DNA from: an uncultured Pelagibacteraceae bacterium
GTDB taxonomy: Bacteria > Pseudomonadota > Alphaproteobacteria > Pelagibacterales > Pelagibacteraceae
DNA: 60,322 nucleotides
Direction: 5' to 3'
NCBI GenBank assembly: GCA_902619835.1
Contig: CACNFS010000006.1
Location: 1 to 60,322 of the forward strand
In this document: one piece after another, positions 36,464 to 44,305 of the stretch
Layout: the number at the start of each line of letters is the position of its first letter
How positions within the stretch are numbered: the first letter of the stretch is position 1
Notes under the pieces: model-generated
Seen by the model: the letters and a program-made list of their open reading frames with translations, nothing else
Told to the model about the DNA's origin: nothing
The model's database searches: none
Translations under genes and position numbers: made by a program

Positions 36464-37030
36464 ATGAAAATTTTATTAATAGATAATTATGATAGTTTTA
36501 CTTACAATCTATTTCATTACATTTCAAAAATTAAGAAAAATGTTGAAGTAATTAGAAATGATAAGATTGATGGAAAAACAGTTTTAAGAAAAAAATATGA
36601 TAAAATTGTAATATCCCCAGGACCTGGAAATCCTAATCAAGCCGGAAATTGTCTTAAAATCGTAAAAGAAGTTTACAAAAAAATTCCAATTCTGGGAGTT
36701 TGCTTAGGTCATCAAATTATTGGTCAAGTTTTTGGAGGAAAGATTATCCATGCTAATAATTTAATGCACGGCAAAACAAGTAAGATTAGACATATTAAAA
36801 AGGGTTTGTTTAAGAATATTCAAAATAACTTTGAAGCGACTAGATATCATAGTTTAGTTGTCGATCGTAAAAAGTTCCCAAAAAAACTATTAGTTACTGC
36901 TGAAACTAAGAATAAAACAATAATGGGATTAATGCATAAAGAATATGATATTCATGGGTTTCAATTTCATCCTGAAAGTATAAGTACTAAAGTAGGAATG
37001 AAATTAATTAAAAACTTTATAAGTAATTAA
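36464..37030 (+). CDS. trpG: Anthranilate synthase glutaminase component
   Basis: A 188-residue class I glutamine amidotransferase. It starts I-D-N-Y-D-S-F-T-Y-N, contains S-P-G-P-G, the nucleophile motif G-V-C-L-G-H-Q (Cys80) and the C-terminal F-H-P-E-S. It supplies ammonia to TrpE, and may also serve aminodeoxychorismate synthase (PabA), since a separate pabA is often lacking in small genomes. It directly abuts trpE and trpD. Confidence 0.94.
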   Translation: MKILLIDNYDSFTYNLFHYISKIKKNVEVIRNDKIDGKTVLRKKYDKIVISPGPGNPNQAGNCLKIVKEVYKKIPILGVCLGHQIIGQVFGGKIIHANNLMHGKTSKIRHIKKGLFKNIQNNFEATRYHSLVVDRKKFPKKLLVTAETKNKTIMGLMHKEYDIHGFQFHPESISTKVGMKLIKNFISN

Positions 37031-38026
37031 ATGTCTAATTTTGTAGAAAGTTTAAAAAAAGGCCAAAACCTTTCTTTTGAAGAAAGCAAAGCTCTTTTCG
37101 ATGAGCTTATGGAGGGTAAATATAACGAAAATTCAATTGTAGAAATTTTAGAGTCTCTCGTAAAAAAAGGTGAAACTAAAGATGAGCTAGCTGGAGGAAT
37201 ATTTGTCTTGAGAGAAAAAGCTACTAAAGTTAAAGCTGAACAAGATACCATAGATACCTGCGGAACAGGAGGGGACGGGAAAAACTCTTTAAATATTTCT
37301 ACTGCTGCAGCTATAGTTTTGGCGAGTATGGGCGTTAAAGTTGCTAAGCACGGCAATAAAGCTGTATCTTCGAACTGTGGGTCTGCAGACGTATTAGAGG
37401 CATTAAAAATAAATATTAATTTGAAAGCAAATGAAGCTGAGGAAAGTATAAAAAAGTTTAATTTTGCTTTTATGTTTGCACCTAATTATCACTCAGCAAT
37501 GAAAAATGTTGGACCTGCTAGAAAAAAAATGGGAAAGAAAACGATCTTTAACTTAATTGGCCCCTTAAGTAGTCCTGCACAAGTTAAAAGACAGGTAGTA
37601 GGGGTATTCGATAAAAAATGGATGAAACCTTTCGCTGAGGCACTAAAAGAAAACGGAGTTATTCACGCACTCATCGTTCATAGCGAAGATGGAATGGATG
37701 AGATATCACCGTTTGCAAATACATATGTAGTAGAACTAAAAGACTCAATAATTAAAGAATTTATAATTGATCCAAAAACTTTAGGAATTAACACTACAAA
37801 TAAGGAAAATTTAAAAGGAAAAAATGCAGAATATAACTCTGAAAAAATTATTGAAATATTTAAAGGAAAAATTAATGAATTCTCTCAATCTGTTGCTCTT
37901 AATGTAGCAGCAGGTTTAATAGTTTCTGGTAAAGAAAGTGATTTTAAGACGTCTTACGAAAAGGCTACCAAACATTTAAAATCGGGAAAGGTATTTCACC
38001 ACTTAGTGAAAATTCAATCAAATTAA
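37031..38026 (+). CDS. trpD: Anthranilate phosphoribosyltransferase
   Basis: A 331-residue enzyme transferring ribose-phosphate from PRPP to anthranilate. The PRPP-binding motif D-T-C-G-T-G-G-D-G lies near residue 77, then K-H-G-N-K-A-V-S-S-N-C-G-S-A-D and F-A-P-N-Y-H. Length is typical. It begins immediately after the trpG stop and overlaps trpC by one base. Confidence 0.95.
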   Translation: MSNFVESLKKGQNLSFEESKALFDELMEGKYNENSIVEILESLVKKGETKDELAGGIFVLREKATKVKAEQDTIDTCGTGGDGKNSLNISTAAAIVLASMGVKVAKHGNKAVSSNCGSADVLEALKININLKANEAEESIKKFNFAFMFAPNYHSAMKNVGPARKKMGKKTIFNLIGPLSSPAQVKRQVVGVFDKKWMKPFAEALKENGVIHALIVHSEDGMDEISPFANTYVVELKDSIIKEFIIDPKTLGINTTNKENLKGKNAEYNSEKIIEIFKGKINEFSQSVALNVAAGLIVSGKESDFKTSYEKATKHLKSGKVFHHLVKIQSN

Positions 38027-38817
38027 TGACTAATATTTTAGAAAAAATTATCGAGGAAAAAAAATACTCTTTGGACTTGATTAAAAAAGAAAAATCTTTA
38101 GATATTTTAGAAAAAAACATCAAAGAGCAAAGTTTTTTAAATTTTAAAGAAACAATCCAAAAAAATCAGAGTGTTTCTCTGATAACCGAAATCAAAAAAG
38201 CTAGCCCGTCTGCTGGTGTTCTTGTAAATAATTTTGATCATTTAGAAATCGCGAAAATGTACGTAAATAATGGTGCTACTTGCCTTTCGGTTTTGACGGA
38301 AGAAAAGCATTTTTTGGGAAAATTAGATTATATTCAAGATATAAAAAAACAAATAAAAGTCCCAATTTTAGCTAAAGATTTTTTTATTGATCCTTACCAA
38401 ATCGCATTATCTAAAAGTTATGGTTGTGATTGTATTTTGATAATTATTGCAGCTCTTAATGGCGCCCAAGCAGATGAGATTTACTCTGAGGCTTTAAAAC
38501 ATAATCTATCAGTCATAGTAGAAGTACATAATCAAAAAGAAGCTGAAATGGCTTTAAAATTTGATCAAGCATTAATTGGAATTAATAATAGGAATTTGAA
38601 AACACTTGAAGTTTCTTTAAATAACACTATTTCAATTTTTGAAGTTATTAAAACACACAAAGGCCCTATTATTTCTGAAAGCGGAATTAAAACTGCAGAT
38701 GATGCTAAATTTATTTACGAAAAAACCGGAATTAAAAATTTTCTTATTGGAGAATCACTTTTAAAATCTGACAATCCTGATGAATTAATGGAAAAATTAA
38801 TTCAAATTACTCAATAA
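38026..38817 (+). CDS. trpC: Indole-3-glycerol phosphate synthase
   Basis: A 263-residue (beta/alpha)8 enzyme closing the indole ring. Features are I-T-E-I-K-K-A-S-P-S-A-G, L-S-V-L-T-E-E-K-H-F, A-K-D-F-F-I-D-P and G-I-N-N-R-N-L-K-T. It is monofunctional; no TrpF domain is fused. The next gene is lexA after 70 bp that carry an SOS box. Confidence 0.95.
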   Translation: MTNILEKIIEEKKYSLDLIKKEKSLDILEKNIKEQSFLNFKETIQKNQSVSLITEIKKASPSAGVLVNNFDHLEIAKMYVNNGATCLSVLTEEKHFLGKLDYIQDIKKQIKVPILAKDFFIDPYQIALSKSYGCDCILIIIAALNGAQADEIYSEALKHNLSVIVEVHNQKEAEMALKFDQALIGINNRNLKTLEVSLNNTISIFEVIKTHKGPIISESGIKTADDAKFIYEKTGIKNFLIGESLLKSDNPDELMEKLIQITQ

Positions 38818-38850
38818 ATTAGCCATTTATTTGAAGTTGTAATTCAAAAA

Positions 38851-38865
38851 GAACTTTTATAGAAC
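38851..38865. promoter_or_regulatory. SOS box (LexA operator), GAAC-N7-GAAC
   Basis: GAACTTTTATAGAAC is a perfect alphaproteobacterial LexA operator (GTTC-N7-GTTC read on the other strand). It lies 22 bp before the chosen lexA start, implying autorepression. Confidence 0.88.
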
Positions 38866-38887
38866 ATATATGTACGAGGTTTGTTCT

Positions 38888-39562
38888 ATGCTAACAAAAA
38901 AACAAAAAAACTTATTAATTTTCATCAATAAGAAGATTAGATCTTCAGGAATTTCTCCTTCTTATGAGGAAATGAAGAATTCACTCAACCTTAAGTCGAA
39001 ATCAGGAATTCATAGATTAATTTCTGCATTAGAAGAAAGGGGTTTTGTTAAGCGATTAGCACATAAAGCTAGAGCATTGGAGGTTGTTAAATTGCCAGAG
39101 AACGCTAGCGCAAATGATATATTTAATACTTTCACTCCAAGCGTTATCAAAGGTGGATTAGATAAAAATAATAATAAATCTACTGATGTTTCGGTATTAG
39201 GAAGTATTGCCGCTGGTACACCAATTGAGGCTATTCAACAAGAAGTTGATAGAGTTGCTTTACCAGAAGATCTTCAAAATAATGGTGAGCATTATGGTCT
39301 AAAAGTAAAAGGAGACTCAATGATTGAAGCAGGTATTGCTGACGGTGATACTGTTATTATAAAAAAAGTTTCTAATGTAGATAATGGTCAGATTGCAGTA
39401 GTCTTAATAGACGACCAGGAAGCTACTTTAAAAAGAATAAGAAAAAAAGGAAATACTATCGCTCTTGAAGCAGCAAATCGAAACTATGGAACTAAAATTT
39501 ACGCTGCGAGTAGAATAAAAATTCAAGGTAAACTTGTTTCTTTATATAGAAACTTTCATTAA
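38888..39562 (+). CDS. lexA: LexA repressor
   Basis: A 224-residue SOS repressor with an N-terminal winged helix (MLTKKQKNLLIFINKK; S-P-S-Y-E-E-M, S-K-S-G-I-H-R-L) and C-terminal S24 peptidase. The self-cleavage Ala-Gly is in S-I-A-A-G-T-P; the catalytic serine is in V-K-G-D-S-M and the lysine in A-T-L-K-R. I prefer the ATG at 38888 over one at 38870, because homologues start M-L-T-x-K-Q, a GAGG lies 8 bp before it, and the earlier ATG sits too near the SOS box. Confidence 0.93.
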   Translation: MLTKKQKNLLIFINKKIRSSGISPSYEEMKNSLNLKSKSGIHRLISALEERGFVKRLAHKARALEVVKLPENASANDIFNTFTPSVIKGGLDKNNNKSTDVSVLGSIAAGTPIEAIQQEVDRVALPEDLQNNGEHYGLKVKGDSMIEAGIADGDTVIIKKVSNVDNGQIAVVLIDDQEATLKRIRKKGNTIALEAANRNYGTKIYAASRIKIQGKLVSLYRNFH

Positions 39563-39581
39563 AATAGTCTAATTAATATTA

Positions 39582-40970
39582 ATGTCTTTTAATTGTAGGT
39601 TTGCGCCCTCTCCTACTGGGCCTCTTCATATTGGTGGAGTTAGAACAGCCTTATTCAATTGGCTTTTAGCAAAAAAAAACAAAGGTAAATATTTTCTAAG
39701 AATTGAAGATACTGATAAAGAAAGATCTAAAGAGGAATTCAAAAAACAAATTATTTCATCTTTAGCTTGGCTTGGTATTGAGCATGATGGAGATGAGTAC
39801 ATTCAATCTAAAAATATATCTAAACACGTTTCAGTTGCAGAGGAATTGTTAAAAAAAGGTTTTGCCTACAAATGTTATTGTTCTGAGGAAGAAATTAATG
39901 AACAAAAAGAAAAATGTAAAAAGCAAGGAATACCATATGTTTATAATAGAAAATGGAGAGATGCGAAAGATTTAAAAATTCCAGAAGGAGTAAAACCAGT
40001 ATTAAGATTTAAAAGTAAAATATCAGGAAATACGGTTATAAAAGATTTAGTGCAAGGGGATAGAAACATTTCAAATTCTACTATTGAGGATTTTGTAATT
40101 TTAAGAAAAGATAATACTCCAACATACCAACTATCAGCCACGGTTGATGATCATGAAATGAAAATAACTCATGTTATTAGAGGAGATGATCATATGATCA
40201 ACTCTTTTAAACAAAGACAAATTTACGAAGCAATGGATTGGGAGGTTCCAAACTTTGCACACATTCCTTTAATTCATAGTGAGCAAGGAAAGAAATTATC
40301 AAAAAGAGATAATGCTTCCACTCTTGAAGATTATATTAAAATAGGGGTTATATCAGACGCTTTAAGGAATTATTTACTAAGATTGGGATGGTCTTATAAA
40401 GATAAAGAAATTTTTACAAAGCAAGAAAGTATAGATTTATTTGATCTAAGTGGTGTTGGAAAATCACCTTCAAAATTAGATATGAATAGGATTTATTCAA
40501 TAAACGAGACGTACATAAAGAGTATAGATCAGAAGGATCTTTTTAATTTTTTTAAAGAATATGTCTCAAAATACAAAAAACCTTTAAATCAATCAAAAGA
40601 GAATATTCTTTTGAAATCTATGGGTTTTTTAAGAAATAAGGCAAAAACTTTAGAGGATATTTGGAATAACGCTCAGTATATTATTAACGATAAAATTGAG
40701 ATAAGTGCAGATGATAAAAAATTAATTGATGATTTATCAAAAAAAATAATAAATGAATTTATTAATGAATATGAAAAACTTTCCTCATTATCTAGAGAAA
40801 CTTTAGAACCTTTAATAAAGTCTCTAATTGATAAACATAAAACTAACTTTAAAGGTGTTGGACAACCTTTAAGGATAGCGCTAGTTGGCTCTAGATTTGG
40901 ACCTGGTCTTTATGATGTTATTCTCTCTTTAGATAAGGCTGAAGTGCTTAAAAGATTAAAACAAATTTAA
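39582..40970 (+). CDS. gltX: Glutamyl-tRNA synthetase
   Basis: A 462-residue class I synthetase. The HIGH-type motif P-S-P-T-G-P-L-H-I-G-G is at about residues 9-19 and the KMSKS-type motif is K-L-S-K-R-D near 243. A C-x-C segment (YKCYCSEEE) followed by Cys at QKEKCKKQG is a partial zinc-site pattern. It may also charge tRNA-Gln if GatCAB is present. It follows lexA by 19 bp. Confidence 0.95.
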   Translation: MSFNCRFAPSPTGPLHIGGVRTALFNWLLAKKNKGKYFLRIEDTDKERSKEEFKKQIISSLAWLGIEHDGDEYIQSKNISKHVSVAEELLKKGFAYKCYCSEEEINEQKEKCKKQGIPYVYNRKWRDAKDLKIPEGVKPVLRFKSKISGNTVIKDLVQGDRNISNSTIEDFVILRKDNTPTYQLSATVDDHEMKITHVIRGDDHMINSFKQRQIYEAMDWEVPNFAHIPLIHSEQGKKLSKRDNASTLEDYIKIGVISDALRNYLLRLGWSYKDKEIFTKQESIDLFDLSGVGKSPSKLDMNRIYSINETYIKSIDQKDLFNFFKEYVSKYKKPLNQSKENILLKSMGFLRNKAKTLEDIWNNAQYIINDKIEISADDKKLIDDLSKKIINEFINEYEKLSSLSRETLEPLIKSLIDKHKTNFKGVGQPLRIALVGSRFGPGLYDVILSLDKAEVLKRLKQI

Positions 40971-41738
40971 ATGAAAGACGCTGTATCTTTCAGAACAAGA
41001 AAAACTTCAATTTACGATAAAAAATCTAATACTCCTTTTAAAATAAGTAGGTCTAAATTTTTTAACTTTATGAGCTGTAAAAGGTGCTTTTATTTAGATC
41101 GTGTAAAAGGATTAAAAGAACCCTCAATGCCTGGATGGGCTCTAAACGTTGCAGTCGATGAATTATTAAAGAAAGAATTTGATCAATATAGAAAAGAGCA
41201 AAAACCTCACCCTATTATGGTAAAATATAAACTCAACTTTGTTCCTTATCAGCACAAAGATTTAGATATGTGGAGAAATTCTTTAAAAGGTGGCATTTCA
41301 TATTTAGATGGAAATACAAACCTTATAATTTATGGAGGTATTGATGATATTTGGTTTGATTTGACTGAAAAAAAATTAGTTGTTGTAGATTATAAAGCCC
41401 AATCGTCAACTTATCCTGTGACAGTGTCTTCTTATCTCGATGCTGAATGGCATCTTAGTTATAAATTACAGATGGATATTTACGTTCATATCTTAAGAAA
41501 AATGAATTTTAAAGTTTCAGACCGAACTTTTTTTTATGTTTGTAATGGGGAAAAAACAAATAATAAATTTGATAATAAGATAGATTTTAAGACGACACTA
41601 ATCCCATACCGAGTAAATACTGATTGGATAGAGAAAAAAATAATTGAAATGAAAGATGTTCTAAACTTAGATGAACCACCTAAAACTGAAAAAACTTGCG
41701 AAAAGTGTGCTTATCTTGAAGGTGGAAAGAAATTTTAA
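40971..41738 (+). CDS. PD-(D/E)XK superfamily nuclease with two CxxC pairs
   Basis: A 255-residue RecB/Cas4-like nuclease-fold protein. The core shows Y-G-G-I-D-D-I-W (Asp125/Asp126) and V-V-D-Y-K-A-Q (Asp140, Lys142), the D...(D/E)xK active site. Cysteine pairs flank the fold: Cys36/Cys39 (SCKRCFYL) and Cys243/Cys246 (TCEKCAYL), placed to bind one Fe-S or zinc site, as in AddB and Cas4, although those use a 1+3 pattern. It begins directly after the gltX stop. No cas genes or repeats are nearby, so a DNA repair role is more likely than CRISPR. Confidence 0.75.
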   Translation: MKDAVSFRTRKTSIYDKKSNTPFKISRSKFFNFMSCKRCFYLDRVKGLKEPSMPGWALNVAVDELLKKEFDQYRKEQKPHPIMVKYKLNFVPYQHKDLDMWRNSLKGGISYLDGNTNLIIYGGIDDIWFDLTEKKLVVVDYKAQSSTYPVTVSSYLDAEWHLSYKLQMDIYVHILRKMNFKVSDRTFFYVCNGEKTNNKFDNKIDFKTTLIPYRVNTDWIEKKIIEMKDVLNLDEPPKTEKTCEKCAYLEGGKKF

Positions 41739-41739
41739 T

Positions 41740-42393
41740 TTATTTGTTGTTATTTTCATCATCATTATTAGATGATTGATCTGTATTAGATGATTGGTCT
41801 ATATTTTCTGATTGAGGTTCTTCTTGAGTAGTTTCTGTTGGTGTTTCCTCTTGAACTGGCTGTTCAGGTTCTGGCTGCGGTTCAGGTGTTGGTTCCTGTG
41901 ATTGAGCTCTTGCAATATCTGCTGCACTTTGTGGAGATGGCTCTCTTCTCATAAAGAAGTATATTCCAGCAGCAATAACTGCAATAGCACCTAGAATGTA
42001 CAACATGATATTTACAATACTTAATCCCTCTTTTTCTTCTTCAATTGGTGTTTCTTCTGTAACTGGTTTCACTTCCTCTTCTTCAGGTTTAGCGTCTTGT
42101 TCTTGGTTGGCTTCAGCGTTTACTTGTTCTTTTGGCTCTTCAGTTTGAGGAGCTGGCTCAGGTTCTGGTTCCGGCTCTGGTTCTTTAGCTGGTTCTGGTT
42201 CCGGCTCTGGTTCTGGTTCCGGCTCTGGTTCCGGCTCTGGTTCCGGCTCTGGTTCTTTTTTAGGCTCAGGAGCAGGCGTTGAAACTTCAGTTTTAGGTGC
42301 TTGAGCTACGTCTTCTTTATTTTTAATTAAAGGATCTATTGCCCCTGTTACCACAAGAATTATTCCAGCAGCTATAACTATAATTGGATCCAT
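41740..42393 (-). CDS. Membrane protein with long Glu-Pro repeat tract
   Basis: A 217-residue acidic protein. A hydrophobic N-terminus (residues 4-20), then an (Glu-Pro)n tract at about 45-82, an acidic linker, a second membrane segment (about 128-147) followed by RRE, and a Gln/Glu/Pro/Asn-rich tail. EP/KP tracts form stiff rods in TonB-like proteins, but no TonB C-terminal domain is present. Function unknown; it may be an envelope spacer or scaffold. It ends 2 bp from the convergent nuclease gene. Confidence 0.7.
   Translation of the reverse strand: MDPIIVIAAGIILVVTGAIDPLIKNKEDVAQAPKTEVSTPAPEPKKEPEPEPEPEPEPEPEPEPEPEPAKEPEPEPEPEPAPQTEEPKEQVNAEANQEQDAKPEEEEVKPVTEETPIEEEKEGLSIVNIMLYILGAIAVIAAGIYFFMRREPSPQSAADIARAQSQEPTPEPQPEPEQPVQEETPTETTQEEPQSENIDQSSNTDQSSNNDDENNNK
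42161..42255. repeat. 12-bp tandem repeat encoding Glu-Pro
   Basis: Units of GGTTCCGGCTCT and close variants (GGTTCTGGTTCC) are repeated in tandem, each encoding EPEP on the minus strand. The unit is in frame, so slippage would change rod length without frameshift. Confidence 0.85.
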
Positions 42394-42527
42394 GAGTCGG
42401 ATTCTAAACTTTTGGTTTATTAAATCACCTTTATATGTGAACGATTTGGGTGCTGTGTGAATAAAAAAATGCGAAAATATTGAGATTTTAATGATAAAAT
42501 TTACTCAAAATTTGATAATATCAAATA

Positions 42528-42650
42528 ATGAATTCAATTTTTCTATTTTTTTTGACGGCATATATTATTTATTATCTTTTTAGACCTGTAACAAAAAAAG
42601 AAATAGAAAAATTTGAAGATCCTGATAACTGGTCAAATATGGGTCTTTAA
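42528..42650 (+). CDS. 40-residue putative membrane peptide
   Basis: An ATG at 42528 opens a 40-codon frame ending TAA at 42648-42650. Residues 2-18 are hydrophobic (FLFFLTAYIIYYLF), followed by RPVTKKEIEKFEDPDNW, a charged, well-ordered-looking tail. No strong Shine-Dalgarno is seen. It overlaps the end of the convergent HDAC-like gene by 18 bp. The pattern (short anchor, then defined cytoplasmic tail) resembles real small membrane proteins such as oxidase-assembly peptides, but the family is not recognised. The rest of 42394-42527 shows nothing clear. Confidence 0.5.
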   Translation: MNSIFLFFLTAYIIYYLFRPVTKKEIEKFEDPDNWSNMGL

Positions 42651-43562
42651 TCCTTTAAGGTGCTCAATTATACTTTCAGATAAAGCTTTAAGATCATAAC
42701 CACCTTCCAAAAAAGAAATTACTCTTCCTTTTGAATGAATATTAGCAATCTCAATAATTTTTTTTGTTATCGTAAAAAAATCACTAGATTCTAAGTTTAT
42801 ATTTGCTAGAGGGTCTCTTTTATGGGCATCAAAACCAGCAGAAATTAAAATAACTTCTGGCTTAAACTTTTCTACAGGAGTTAAAACTTTTTTTTCAAAA
42901 ATATCATGAAATTCTTCACTTTTTGTGCCAGCTTTTAAAGTGGCATTATAAATATTACCTACACCAGTTTCATTTTCAGCTCCGGTACCTGGAAATAATG
43001 GAAATTCATGAGAAGATCCATAAGCAACAGACTTATCTTTAAAAAAGATTTCTTGGGTTCCGTTACCATGATGAACATCAAAATCAATAATGGCTACTTT
43101 TCCTATATCATATTTTTTTTGTAAATATCTTGCTGCAACTGCTACATTATTTATAAAACAAAAGCCGTTAGCACGAACTGTTTCTGCATGATGTCCAGGA
43201 GGTCTAATTGCACAAAAAACCCGCTCGTTACTTTTAATTAGATCATCACAAGCAGCAATACCAGAGCCGCAAGATCTTAAAATTGCATTTTCGCTATTCG
43301 GACATAACATTGTATCTGCGTATGGCTCCTTCTCAACACCAATAATTCCTTCTTTTGGAATATTAGCAAATATTTCTTCGATATGTTTCTTTGGATGCAC
43401 TAATGAAACTATTTCTAAATCCACCTTAGGAGCCTCTTTAAACTCTACTTTTAAATCGGATGATTTAATAGATTTTAGAATATTATCTAATCTTTCTTTT
43501 CTCTCTGGATGACCTTGTCCATTAAATTTTAGTAAACAATCTGGATGACTGTATACAATCAT
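42633..43562 (-). CDS. Histone deacetylase-fold amidohydrolase (AcuC/APAH-like)
   Basis: A 309-residue zinc hydrolase. The catalytic histidine pair is in PPGHH (His124/His125), the zinc ligands are Asp162 and His164 in DFDVHHGNG and Asp245 in SAGFDAH, and the transition-state tyrosine is in EGGYD near 290. All active-site residues are intact. Bacterial members remove acetyl groups from polyamines or proteins, or open other amides. It overlaps the SDR gene by 4 bp, the last of hydratase-SDR-HDAC. Its substrate is unknown, and a catabolic amide is possible. Confidence 0.88.
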   Translation of the reverse strand: MIVYSHPDCLLKFNGQGHPERKERLDNILKSIKSSDLKVEFKEAPKVDLEIVSLVHPKKHIEEIFANIPKEGIIGVEKEPYADTMLCPNSENAILRSCGSGIAACDDLIKSNERVFCAIRPPGHHAETVRANGFCFINNVAVAARYLQKKYDIGKVAIIDFDVHHGNGTQEIFFKDKSVAYGSSHEFPLFPGTGAENETGVGNIYNATLKAGTKSEEFHDIFEKKVLTPVEKFKPEVILISAGFDAHKRDPLANINLESSDFFTITKKIIEIANIHSKGRVISFLEGGYDLKALSESIIEHLKGLKTHI

Positions 43563-44305
43563 CTTAAATTTTTAATTTTTCCACCGTCTATTGAAAAGTT
43601 TTTAAAATTTGAATTTTTGTCTTTAATAAGTTTATAAGCTAAATTTGCAACTTCTTCAGGTTTTGTAGGTCTTTTAATTTTTTCAGCCTTACACCTTTGT
43701 TTTAAGATTTGTTTAACACTTCTTTTAAATATTTTTGCGTCTGTTGTTAATAGTTTTTCTAATCTGTTTGTTAATGTCATACCTGGATGAATTATCGATA
43801 CAGAAACTTTATCAATTTTACCTTGCATAGCTAAAGCTTTTGAAAAATTATTTAACGCTGAATTAACAGCCCCACCTATCATAAATGTATTTGAAGGATT
43901 TCTAGCGGCCCCTCCTCCAATATTAATAACTTTTCCTTTACTTCTTTTGAGAGCAGGCCAAAAAGCTCTGCTTAATCTTACTGCAGCTTTAAATTTTAAA
44001 TTAAATCCATCTTCCCAGATATTGTCATTCAAATTTAAAAATTTTCCTCCCTTTGTCGCCCCTGCTACATTTATGAGGTAATCCAATTTTTTAATTTTTT
44101 TAGCAACTGAATTACATGCAGATAATGACCTCAAGTCTTTAGAAATGATTAAAGAATTTTTAGGAAATTTTAAATTCTTTTGAAAAGTTTTTAATTTACT
44201 TTTTGATCTTGAAACTAAAATAACTTTAATTTTTTTATCATTAAGTTTATCAGCTACTGCTGCTCCGATGCCTTGGCTAGCCCCTGTGATTAATGCTGTT
44301 TTCAT
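43559..44305 (-). CDS. SDR-family protein lacking the catalytic Tyr/Lys
   Basis: A 248-residue classical-length SDR. The nucleotide motif TGASQGIG (7-14) and the NVAGA segment (79-83) are intact, so NAD(P) binding is likely. Where YxxxK should precede A-L-N-N, the sequence is I-G-G-A-V-N-S-A-L-N-N (Gly144, Asn148 in place of Tyr and Lys), and the catalytic Ser region reads N-I-G-G-G-A-A. It may be a non-catalytic paralogue or use a different chemistry. It overlaps both neighbours by 4 bp. Confidence 0.82.
   Translation of the reverse strand: MKTALITGASQGIGAAVADKLNDKKIKVILVSRSKSKLKTFQKNLKFPKNSLIISKDLRSLSACNSVAKKIKKLDYLINVAGATKGGKFLNLNDNIWEDGFNLKFKAAVRLSRAFWPALKRSKGKVINIGGGAARNPSNTFMIGGAVNSALNNFSKALAMQGKIDKVSVSIIHPGMTLTNRLEKLLTTDAKIFKRSVKQILKQRCKAEKIKRPTKPEEVANLAYKLIKDKNSNFKNFSIDGGKIKNLR

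Noticed and set aside
40971-41738. Cas4-like gene as a sign of a CRISPR system
   Set aside because: No regularly spaced repeats and no other cas genes are present in the window.
42097-42282. Plus-strand frame encoding Trp/Phe/Arg repeats
   Set aside because: It is the mirror of the Glu-Pro repeat on the minus strand; the composition is a by-product of the repeat.
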